From Hibiscus mutabilis (Eukaryota > Streptophyta > Magnoliopsida > Malvales > Malvaceae), in contig CM033728.1 of the NCBI GenBank assembly GCA_019671005.1, positions 26,797,099 to 26,861,098 of the forward strand: DNA of 64,000 nucleotides, read 5' to 3'. This document shows, in pieces, positions 10,430-19,451 of this stretch; positions within the stretch are counted from its first letter, which is position 1; every line of letters begins with the position of its first letter. Both the position numbers and the translations under genes were made by a program. Below the pieces are notes generated by a model. It was not told where the DNA came from. It did no database searches and worked only from the letters and a program-made list of their open reading frames with translations.

Positions 10430-11728
10430 CTTTCTTAAGCAAGGCTGGAACCACTTGCCAGGGCAATACAAGAAGGAGATGTTGACGCAGTTGCCAGGGC
10501 AGTGCATGAAGGAGATGCCGAGCTAGTTGCCAGGGAAATTGTCGATAAGGGATAAGATGATATGGCAGCCGAAATTGATGACTAGATAAGCCCAATATGA
10601 TGTGGAGCAAAGTTAAATCCCAAAAGAGTTTGATTTTCATGAAAATGTCAAAGAGAAATTAAATCCCAAGAAGATAGGAGAATATCTAGAAGGAATTTAA
10701 ATATAATAAAGAATTATATTTTTTTAAAGTATTTAATTCCAACTTAACTTCCTCCTCAAGAATGACTTTGACCTAGCCATCTCCTATTTAAAGGAGACCA
10801 AGCCGTCAAACTTCAGGAGAGAGCAAAAGGGGGAGAGATTTCGACAAGGGCTTTCAACCATTCTTCATATTTTTCTTTCTTGTTCGATTAGGTCTATGTT
10901 AGGGATTCTTTGTTTTGTGTTTCTGTTGAACCTAGTCATGAACTAAATCTATTTGGCTAAGGTTATTGTGTTTTGTGGTTGTGAGAAAAAATTGGATTTT
11001 GTTTAGGTAATAAAAGTTTGCACTTTCAATTCAAGGTTTACTCATTCTTGTTTGCGAGTGAATTGGGAAATGATCTCGTAACTTCATCTATTTATCTTAT
11101 ATCGGGAGAGTTAGATTCAAGAAACGGATGAGTATGGTCTTTATTCAATCTACTGATGGTGAAGATTAATCCGGCTTAGGAATAAGTTAAGGATTTCAAC
11201 GGCTAAGAGGGGCGCAAGATTGGTTGTTGTTGACCCTTGATTCACGCAGGGATGTATTGTCAAGGCATGCACAATTAGCTAGAGTTTCGACTTAGGGATA
11301 AGAAGAAACCATTGAAGAACGCTCTGCCGAACCTTGAAGCTGCTACCCAGCTACCCAAACAGTTGCCCAGCTAGTTGCCCAGGCAACCATCGATTAGTTT
11401 CCAAGGCAACCCCGCTGCGCAAGTTGCCACGGCAACTGAGTTGCCCTTGCACTCTTTTACCAAGACGATCGAATTGGCTATCACACCTCAACTCACGATA
11501 ACCTGGCCTATTCTCTCTCATTTGATTACATCTTCTTTTACTTTATTTCTTTCTAGTTTAGTTGTTAGTTAAAACTCTTACAATTTTCTACTTGTGTTCT
11601 TTTACTTTTTACAGTGCAAGAGATTAGATTCTTGAAGTGGCACCAATCCATGTGGAGACGATATCATTTATACTACAACTTGCGACGTGTACACTTGCAC
11701 AATTGCGGAGCACTTATTACGCGCAACA
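10430..11728 (+). repeat. C1 5' LTR, 5'-truncated
   Basis: From AAGCAAGGCTGG onward it matches the C1 3' LTR and both C2 LTRs; the first roughly 180 bp are missing. It ends GCGCAACA just before the primer site. It contains several GTTGCC/GGCAAC palindromes and a TATA-like TATTTAAA (10785-10792) inside the small palindrome CTCCTATTTAAAGGAG. Confidence 0.85.
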
Positions 11729-11734
11729 AGTTTT

Positions 11735-11752
11735 TGGCTCCATTGCCGGGGA
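11735..11752 (+). promoter_or_regulatory. C1 primer binding site, tRNA-Asp type
   Basis: TGGCTCCATTGCCGGGGA is the Athila-type primer site complementary to tRNA-Asp, with two changes from the intact site in C2. It starts 7 bases after the LTR end. Confidence 0.85.
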
Positions 11753-11847
11753 TTGGCAATAGCAACTTTGTTTTTATTTTCTTGCACTTTTTATTTTTAT
11801 TGTTTAAAGATTCGAAGGGTTAACAAACTTTGGTTTTGCATTGGTAT

Positions 11848-12835
11848 ATGACCAGGGCGAGACCAACTACACCAGAATATCCCTTTGATCCAGAAATCAA
11901 ATGAACCTTGCAAAGACTCAGACAAAGGTTTATAGTAGCAATGGCTAATCAAGACGGCAATATGAATCAGGATGTTCTAGCTGGCGGAGGAGTGATTCTT
12001 GCACGAAACAGAACTATTGAGGCTATCTTGAAGAAAATCCTGAAGGACTCAATCTAGGAGTTGTCATACCTGAAATTGAAGCCGACCACTTTGAGTTGAA
12101 ACTGATGATGTTCAACATGATCAATAAAATTGGTCATTTTGGCAGCTCAGCAGCTGAAGATGCACGACAACATCTTAAATCTTTCCTCGAGATTTGAAAT
12201 TCATTCAAAATACAATGAGTCACCCCTAATGTTTTACGACTAAGATTATTCCCCTATTCACTGAGGGATAGGGTGAAAGCATGGTTGAATAGTATCCCTG
12301 TAGGATCAAAGGATCTTGGACCGATCTTTTTCGTGATTTCCTTGCTCGATTTAATCCTACAAATTTGACTGATAAGCTTCGTAACAAAATTACTTCTTTT
12401 CTGCAGACAGATGATGAATCCATGTATGAGGCTTGGGAGGGATATAGAGAACTTCTACACAAATGCCCCATACACGGATTCCCAATGTGGACACAAGTAA
12501 CAATGTTTTACAACACTGTGAATACACCAACAAGGATGATGCTAGATGCCTCAGCAAACGACATACTCCTAGATAAGTCACCGGAAGAAGCAATGCAAAT
12601 TTTGAACAGGCTTGCCAAGAATGATTATCAGTTCCCATCTGCTAGAAGAGGAGGAGTTAGATGCCAAACAACAATACATGAACTAGGATCGTCAAATTCA
12701 AATTTGGCACAACTGGCCACTCTAACCAAGATGTTCCAGAACATGCAGAAACCAAACAACACACAGGAGGTCAAGGTAATGGGTTCCTTTTGTGAGTTAT
12801 GTGGTGGTAACCATGATTCTTCTGAATGTATGTAG
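11848..12835 (+). pseudogene. C1 gag (Athila-like)
   Basis: The capsid/nucleocapsid gene starts at ATG 11848 (MTRARPTTPEYPFDPE). The Athila gag core is present: EADHFEL, FGSSAAEDARQHLKSFLE and LFPYSLRD are readable in shifting frames. The open part 12365-12835 carries LTDKLRNKITSF, ESMYEAWEGYRELLHKCP and a zinc knuckle CELCGGNHDSSEC. TGA at 11902-11904 replaces an Arg codon that is CGA in C2. Further stops and frameshifts precede 12365. The gene is not translatable as a whole, but the family assignment is firm. Confidence 0.9.
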
Positions 12836-13639
12836 AATTTGAAATCCAGCTTTTATGTGGGGAATTACAACCGGAACAACAATATGGTGTCCAACACATA
12901 TAATCCAGCTTGGAAGAAGCACCCAATTTTTTCATGGAGTAATCCCAACAATGCTCTAAACCAAAACAATCAGAATGCACAAGCATCGAGATTCCAGCAA
13001 AATATGCCAGGGCAATAGTTGCCGCAACAACATTTAGTTAATTGGAAAATTCTCTCAATGTTTTTATGTTGAAAACTGAATCTTACATGGCTAATAATAG
13101 TAACTTCATAAAAAGAACTGATGCTTTTATTAACAGGACCGATATGAGATTGCAAAACCAAGAGGCGGCAATCAAATAATTGGAAACTCAAGTAGGACAA
13201 TTTGCTCAAAACCTGAATACTAGACCGCAAGAGGAACTGGCCATGAGAAATGTAATGCGATCACCATTAGAAGTGGCCGACAACTTAAGGAGGCTCAAGC
13301 TCGCTCATCAAACAAAACTCCACCAAAAGAACAAGATGAACTCAGCGGCAAAGCCTCAGATGCTGAACCAAGAAATGCCATGGAAACCAGCGATAAGCAT
13401 GCCTCAGAAACCAGCGATAAGTATGCCTCAGCAACCAACGATAGGCACGCCACGGCAACCCAGTTGACGATGCCTCGGCAACTCTAGTTGCCCTGGCAAT
13501 GCCATCAATCAGGTTCCAAATCGATGAAAGGATCAAAGATATACGACTTCCACCACCATTCCCACAAAGGTTGAAGTGAAAAAAGCAATAATATCAATTC
13601 AAGAAGTTTCTTGATATCCTAAAGCAAGTCCGCATCAAC
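12836..13639 (+). pseudogene. C1 gag-protease linker, Asn/Gln/Pro-rich
   Basis: After the zinc knuckle the reading continues as an Asn-rich tract (NRNNNM, NPNNALNQNNQN), with stops. It then passes to a segment with NTRPQEELA and MRSPLEVADNLRR. At 13365-13465 short peptide repeats (MPQKPAIS, MPQQPTIG, TPRQPS) coincide with GCCACGGCAAC and CCTCGGCAAC motifs. No catalytic domain is present. The same stretch is deleted in C2, so its original length cannot be checked here. Confidence 0.65.
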
Positions 13640-14701
13640 TTGCCATTGGTTGAGGCGGTTGAACAAATGTCGAACTATGCCAAGTTTCTGAAAGACATTA
13701 TGTCCAAGAGAACAAGGCTAGGAGAGTTTGAAATAGTTGCCGCAACAGAGGGATGCATGGCCATGTTGCACAATCGCATGCCACCCAAGTTGAAGGATCC
13801 CAGAAGTTTCACAATACCTTGTTCCATCGGAAACCACTATGTCGGGAAAGCATTATGTTACCTTGGAGCAAGCATAAACTTGATGCCTAAATCGCTTTTC
13901 CAGAAACTAGGAATCCAGAAGGCAAGACCTACAAAAGTTGATAAATTTATTTTTCCCGCTGACTTTATTGTTTTGGATTGTGAAGTAGATGAGCATGCAC
14001 CTATCATTCTTGGGAGACCCTTACTAGCATCAGGGATAACCTTGATCGATGTTGAAAAGGGAGAACTCACAATGAGGGTGAATGACCAGCAAGTTAAACT
14101 AAATGTGTTCCAAACACTAAGGCATGCTGATGATCTGGAAGAATGCCAACTTCTTCATGCCACGACAGAGTTTGACTTCGACGAGGAATGTAGTTGCCTC
14201 GGCAACTACATTTCCGATCAAGAGAAACCTGAGGAGTATAAAGAACTGATCGATAAGGAACAACAAGAAGAGGCAAATTGGTTAGTCAATCGACCAGGTA
14301 CATACTTTGAACCACTAGATTACTCAGGTAAGGAAGGTAAACTCGAAAAGCCCTCTATTGAACAACCACCGATTCTTGAGTTGAAACAGTTGCCATGGCC
14401 TTACTTGGGAAACTATAATACATTGCTTGTAATTATTTCCTCTAAGTTACAGCCTGAGCAGGAAAAGAAGCTGATCAACATGTTGATGCTACACAAGAAG
14501 GCAATAGGCTGGACAATTGCCGACTTGAAGGGAATTAGCCTAGCAGTGTGCATGCATAAGATTTTGTTGGAAGATGATCACAAACCTTCGATTGAGGCCC
14601 AAAGGAGACCGAATCATGCCATGAAAGGGGTTGTAATAAAAGAAGTCATCAAGTGGCTTGACGTCGTCATCATATACCCTATCTCTGATAGTCATGGGTA
14701 A
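13640..14701 (+). pseudogene. C1 protease and start of reverse transcriptase
   Basis: This 353-codon ORF holds the aspartic protease and the N-terminal RT lead-in. The protease signature reads ALCYLGASINLMP: the catalytic Asp expected before LGAS is Tyr (TAC, 13859-13861), so activity should be lost. About 24 residues present in C2 are missing after KARPT. The remaining IILGRPLLA supports a retropepsin fold. WTIADLKGIS, CMHKILLEDD and IIYPISDS mark the RT start. One base is missing near 14693 compared with C2, giving the frameshift that ends the ORF. Confidence 0.9.
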
Positions 14702-14739
14702 GTCTGGTACAATGTGTATCGAAAAAGGGAGGTATAACG

Positions 14740-15336
14740 GTGGTAAGTAATGAAAACAATGAACTCATTCCAACCAGGACTGTGACCGGTTGGAGGGTGT
14801 GTATGGATTACCGAAAGCTAAACAAAGCCACTAGGAAAAATCACTTCCCCTTACCCTTTATTGATCAAATGCTTGACCGTCTTGTAGGTAAACCCTTTTA
14901 TTGTTTTCTTGATGGTTATTTAGGTTACAATCAAATTGCCATAGCACCAGAAGATCAAGAAAAGGCAACCTTCACATGCCCATACGGTACTTATGCTTTC
15001 CAAAGGATGTCGTTCAGATTGTGTAATGCCCTAGCAACCTTCCAAAGATGCATGATGGCACTCTTTTTAGACATGGTCGAAAACTTTCTTGAAATCTTCA
15101 TGGATGATTTTTCCGTATTTGGTAATGACTTCGACAGTTGCCTTGGTAATTTAGAGAAGGTGTTGGCAAGATGTGAAGAATCCGATTTAGTCCTTAATTG
15201 GGAGAAGTTCCATTTTATGGTAGATGAAGGAATTGTGCTCGACCACAAGATTTCATCCAAGGGAATTGAAGTAGACAAAGCTAAGGTGGGCGTGATCGAG
15301 AGATTACCTCCACCAAGTTCGGTTAAAGGAATCTGA
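14740..15336 (+). pseudogene. C1 reverse transcriptase core
   Basis: The 198-codon RT segment contains WRVCMDYRKLNKATRK, LDGYLGYNQI and the polymerase active site IFMDDFS (the YxDD box, as FMDD). The conserved PFGLCNAP is altered to SFRLCNAL. The thumb-side text VLARCEESDLVLNWEK follows. The ORF ends at a TGA after PPPSSVKGI, the same place as in C2, so that stop predates the split of the two copies. RT copies element RNA into DNA in virus-like particles; this copy is out of frame with its neighbours. Confidence 0.92.
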
Positions 15337-15930
15337 AGCTTTCTTGGACATGCAGGTTTTTATAGGAGGTTCATTCACAATTTTTCTAAAGTTACTAAAT
15401 CCTTGTGCAATTTGCTTGAACAGGATAAAGTCTTCAATTTTGATGATTCTTGCACCCCAAGCATTCGAAACCCTAAAAGAAAAGCTTGCCTCGGCACCCA
15501 TTGTCGTTCCACCCGATTGGACGCTACCTTTTGAGCTCATGTGTGATGCAAGTGATTTTGTGGTAGGAACAGTCCTAGGACAACGCACAGGTAAGTCCTT
15601 TCATGCGATATACTATGCTAGTAAAACTCTTAATAGCGCTCAAGTGAATTACACAACAACGGACAAAGAGTTACTAGCCGTAGTTTTCGCATTTGACAAG
15701 TTATGATCCTATTTGATTGGTACAAAGGTAATTGTCCATACAGACCATTCGACAATTAAGTATTTATTTGCTAAAAAGGATGCCAAACCTTATTTGATTT
15801 GTTGGATATTGCTTTTACAAGAGTTTGACATTGAAATTAAGGACATGAAAGGAACAGAAAATCAAGTGGCCAATCACTTATCACGCTTAGAACACAATAG
15901 GAAGGAGGATGCGGATTTAGAGATATGCGA
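15337..15930 (+). pseudogene. C1 RNase H domain
   Basis: FLGHAGFYRRF opens the RT-RNase H connection. An extra C in the CCCC run near 15453, relative to C2, shifts the frame. RNase H residues are visible as MCDASDF, DKELLAV and HTDHSTIKY, but the last Asp reads Asn (VANHLSR; C2 has VADHLSR). TGA at about 15704 replaces CGA of C2. The domain would remove RNA from the RNA-DNA hybrid; here one catalytic acid is lost and the frame is broken. Confidence 0.9.
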
Positions 15931-15949
15931 TGCATTCCCGAATGAGCAA

Positions 15950-16205
15950 CTGTTAGTTGCCTCGGCAACCCCTGATGCCTCGGTAACCATGGATGCGCAT
16001 GCCTCAGCAACCCTCGACGCCTCAGCAACTCTAGACGCACATGCCTCGGTAACCCTTGACGCGCACACCTCGGCAACTCTAGATGCGTATGCCTCGGCAA
16101 CCACTGATGCGCATGCCTCGATAACCCTTGACGCGCATGCCGCAGCAACTCTAGACGTGCACACCTCAACAACCATGGAAGTAGTTGCCACGGCAATACA
16201 TGCCT
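15950..16205 (+). repeat. Coding tandem repeat (about 24 bp, ATLDAHAS) between RNase H and integrase
   Basis: About nine imperfect units encode Ala-Thr-Leu-Asp-Ala-His-Ala-Ser variants (TMDAHAS, TLDAHTS, TTDAHAS). Each DNA unit holds CCTCGGCAAC or a near form. C2 has only about four units at the matching place (49850-49990). The reading frame stays open through the array. Confidence 0.85.
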
Positions 16206-17499
16206 CAATAATACCCTGGTTCGTGGATTTAGTTAATTTCCTTGTTTGTGGTATTTTACCTTATGGCCTTACTCACCAAGGGAAGAAGCGGTTCCGCCAT
16301 GATGCCAAGCATTACTTTTGGGATGAGCCTCTTTTTTTAAACAATGTGCATATCAGGTTATACGCCGATGTCTCCTTGAAGAGGAGCAGTAGAATGTACT
16401 CCGGCAATGCCATTCTTCACCCTATGGAGGACATTTTAGAGGAACACGTACTGCGGCCAAAGTTTTGCAATTCGGTTTGTATTAGCCAACACTGTACAAA
16501 GATGCCCAAGAGTTCTACAAGCAATGTGATCATTGCCAGAGGACGGGAAATATCTCTCGACAACATGATATGCAGCTCCAAAACATCCTTGAGGTGGAAT
16601 TGTTCGATGTATGGGGGATCGACTTTATAGGACCTTTCCCATCTTCATTCGGCAACCTCTACATTCTACTTGCCGTCGACTACGTGTCTAAATTGGTTGA
16701 GGCAGTTGCAGCTCCCGCCAATGATTCCAAGACCGTGCAATGATTCTTGCAGAAAAATATATTTACACAGTTTGGGATGCCAAAAGCAATTATCAGTGAT
16801 GAAGGCAAGCACTTTGACAACAGACTTATTGCCAAGATGTTGCAACGCTTCGGCGTGTCACACAAAATTGCCATAGCATATCACCCACAAACCAATGGGC
16901 AAGCAAAAGTTTCCAACCGGGAATTGAAGGGTATACTCGAGAAAGTCGTAAATCCCTCTAGGAAGGATTGGTCAATAAGACTAGATGATGCACTTTGGGC
17001 ATATCGTACTGCATTCAAAACACCTTTAGGTATGTCTCCCTTCTGACTTGTCTATGGCAAAACATGCCATCTACCGGTGGAAATCAAACACAAGGCATAT
17101 TGGGCAATGAAGACCGTGAATATGGATTGGGAAAGTGTCGGGCAAAAGCGTTTACTAGATCTCAACGAGATAGAAGAATTTCGTGCACTCGCCTATGACA
17201 ATGCACAAATCTACAAGGAGAAAACAAAGAAATGGCATGATAAGAAACTATTGCCGCGGCAATTCATGCCAGGGCAACTAGTTCTCCTATTCAATTATCG
17301 GCTGGAACTTTTCCCGAGAAAACTTAAATCAAGATGGTCGAGACCATTCGAAGTTGTCAAACCATTCTCTCATGGTGCCGTGATAACCAAGTCCATCACT
17401 GACGAACATGAATTCAAAGTTAACGGACAAAGATTGAACCACTACAATGGTGCCCATGTGGAACGTAACAAAGAAGTGGTCACCTTAGGAGATGCATGA
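16206..17499 (+). pseudogene. C1 integrase
   Basis: The integrase spans several frames. The zinc-binding region near 16440-16520 is frame-shifted. The catalytic core has GIDFIGPF (first Asp), ISDEGKHFDN (second Asp) and SNRELKGILE (Glu), so the DDE triad survives. TGA at 16741-16743 and 17044-17046 replace CGA codons of C2. The C-terminal part 17077-17499 carries HDKKLLPRQFMPGQLVLL and RWSRPFEVVKPF and ends LGDA, with no chromodomain, as expected for Athila. Integrase would insert the cDNA into host chromatin. Confidence 0.9.
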
Positions 17500-18112
17500 G
17501 CATGCTCTCCTTTCGATATTTTATTTTTATTTTTATTTTTTTCGAACTATTTAATTTTTTTATTATTTATTACTTTCAGTTATTTCTCTTTTTAGGATAG
17601 ATTTATTTTTTTCTTTAAGATTAAGACTACATCTTTCTTTCATATTTATCTAATTGTTTTTAAATTTTAGGTTGAAGAATTTCTTTGCACGTCTTTATTT
17701 ATTTTCTTTTATTAGTTTATCTTTAATTTTAATCCTTATTTAATTTGTTTTTGAATTGTAGGAAAAGAGTTCACGACAAAGAGGAATTTGATTCAAGAAG
17801 GAAGCTTCTTCAATAAGGAAACTAATGGGCTAAATCTAAGGCTTATATTAAGCCTCGAATTTACCCTAAATAAACCCTACATAGCCGGTCAAACCCTTCC
17901 CCAAATCCCCTAGCCGCCCCCTTCCCCCAATCAAAACCCTTATTTTCTTTCTTTCCAATTAATCCCACCCACCATATTTACTACCTATCTTTTCTATTTA
18001 ACCCATCACCCTTAACTTCCAAGAAACCTATTCCTACTTTTCACCTTGCAACTCTTTAGTTTCTTTTGCTTTCTTTTCTTTGTTTCTACCAAACTCACAA
18101 CCAAGATCATCC
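17500..18112 (+). other. C1 spacer between integrase and downstream ORF
   Basis: A strongly T-rich stretch (17520-17760) ends TTTTTGAATTGTAG at 17761 and is followed by purine-rich text. This resembles a plant splice acceptor, the arrangement proposed for expressing the Athila env-like gene. From 17860 the sequence is C-rich. No gene is visible. Confidence 0.4.
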
Positions 18113-18460
18113 ATGGCATCCAAAATCGAATTTTTGGTTCATCCAAGTTCCTCCAAAGAACCAAGATACAAGAAGTTTACTACACCGGCGGTTCAAGAAA
18201 GATTTCACTCCAAGTTTGAAAGCCGGAAGATTTGCGAAGGACAAGCTAAAGATGCCCCAGTAGCTGCCACGGCAACCAACACTGAAGATGTCACGGCAAC
18301 CAAAGCTAAAGACGCCTCGGCAACCACTGCAAAAGCCAAAGGTAAAGCGCTATGCTTGAATCAACTCGTACTAAATCATTATCCGATTTTTTCAGATTCG
18401 AACGAGTCCTCCATTGCACCAACGAAGACCACACCAGTCGACTCCTCCAAGCCAAAGTGA
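18113..18460 (+). CDS. C1 small downstream ORF, remnant of the Athila third gene
   Basis: An ORF of 115 codons begins MASKIEFLVHPSSSKEPRYK. Its first half (AVQERFHSKFESRKI) resembles by eye the N-terminus of the Athila downstream or env-like proteins. The second half is low-complexity Ala/Thr/Lys (DAPVAATATN, KAKDASATTAKAKG), built on GCCACGGCAAC motifs. I chose the ATG at 18113 rather than the upstream one at 18080 because a similar MASK start is typical. No signal peptide or membrane segment is visible, so an envelope function is not supported. In C2 the homologous ORF shrinks to 49 codons. Confidence 0.5.
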   Translation: MASKIEFLVHPSSSKEPRYKKFTTPAVQERFHSKFESRKICEGQAKDAPVAATATNTEDVTATKAKDASATTAKAKGKALCLNQLVLNHYPIFSDSNESSIAPTKTTPVDSSKPK

Positions 18461-18689
18461 AAAGCCAATGAGATTGAGGAAGAGGATGATAAGGACGATG
18501 AGGACACCCTCGTACGAGGATTGATTCCACCATCGGCAACAAGAAAGCAACCACTGCGTTCAAGCAAAAGAATCAAGACACCAGCCAAAAGGAAACTAAT
18601 CATCCACGATGACGAACTCTCAGAGTAAGTGCTCATTTGCATTTTACTTTTCTTTATTGTTATTTTTATTTTTCTTTGTTGCATGCGTT

Positions 18690-18720
18690 GAGGACAATGC
18701 CTCACTCGAGTTTGGCGGGA
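18690..18720 (+). promoter_or_regulatory. C1 internal polypurine-like tract (first)
   Basis: GAGGACAATGC is followed by GAGTTTGGCGGGA. The C2 copy (51659-51690) has an uninterrupted G run here. The same GAGGACAA-type lead precedes the true polypurine tract 730 bp downstream, so there are two related tracts. Confidence 0.55.
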
Positions 18721-19028
18721 TTGTTTTTAGTTAGTTACCATGTTTATTTGCATTCATCTTAAGTATTGAATTTAGGATACATAAATTGCTTGTCGTGCCT
18801 TTAATTGGAACAAGAATTGCCTAGATTTGATGAATATCCGATGATGACTTTGCCAATGCACTTAATTGATAGAACTTTTTATTCTATGATAAATGTGGAA
18901 ACACTTAGAATCTTACTATGATCCTAACTTGATGAAACACTGTTGTGGCTTGATTGATTTAAGGAATTATAGCGAACTTAGGTTGATAGTTAAAAAATTG
19001 GGGGATTAGAATAAAAATTGGATGAATG

Positions 19029-19168
19029 CTAGAGGTGCCCAAAATTGGCTCTAGCATGTGCTAAAAATTGATCGCTAGAGGTGCCCGAAACCGGCTCTAG
19101 TCGAATAAATTAATTAACTTAAGAAAACTAAAAACAAAACACTAGAGGTGCCCGAAACCAGCTCTAGT
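19029..19168 (+). repeat. Three copies of a CTAGAG...CTCTAG stem-loop motif, C1
   Basis: The unit CTAGAGGTGCCC-GAAACCGGCTCTAG and variants occur three times. CTAGA and GCC can pair with GGC and TCTAG around a short loop. C2 keeps a matching cluster at 52007-52165. The surrounding region is non-coding. Confidence 0.75.
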
Positions 19169-19438
19169 TAAAACACGTTAAAAGAACCCAATGAAGTAAT
19201 TTGAAAACCTCTTGTTTGCATAGAATCTGAAAAATAAACTTGCACACAACTCCGCGCACACTCACAAGCATTATAGTTTAATTATGAGTAACTCCTAAGT
19301 TTTTCGAAAAATGAGAAGCCAATCATACTTTGCGCCACGGTTCTGAGGATTGAAATCAAGTTCAAAGCTAAGTTTGTGAAAATTGAAGTCTTGGCGGGTA
19401 ATTATTAGTTTGCATTGCTTTAGGACAAGCAATAGTTC

Positions 19439-19451
19439 GAGTTTAGGGGTG
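19439..19451 (+). promoter_or_regulatory. C1 polypurine tract
   Basis: GAGTTTAGGGGTG directly abuts the 3' LTR start TGTTAAGTG. It has one A replacing G relative to the C2 tract. Confidence 0.75.

Noticed and set aside
11375..11572. A 65-69 codon ORF (PRQPSIS start) present in all four C LTRs (also 20560, 46222, 53620)
   Set aside because: It needs a TTG start, lies in LTR sequence that is similar anyway between copies, and encodes a peptide dictated by the GTTGCC/GGCAAC motifs. Its persistence does not show selection.
15837..16208. Long minus-strand ORFs with Arg/Leu/His repeats opposite the pol linker
   Set aside because: Shadows of the plus-strand 24-bp coding repeat; the plus frame joins RNase H and integrase.
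18113..18460. True envelope gene in C1
   Set aside because: No signal peptide, membrane segment or cleavage site; only a short low-complexity ORF remains.
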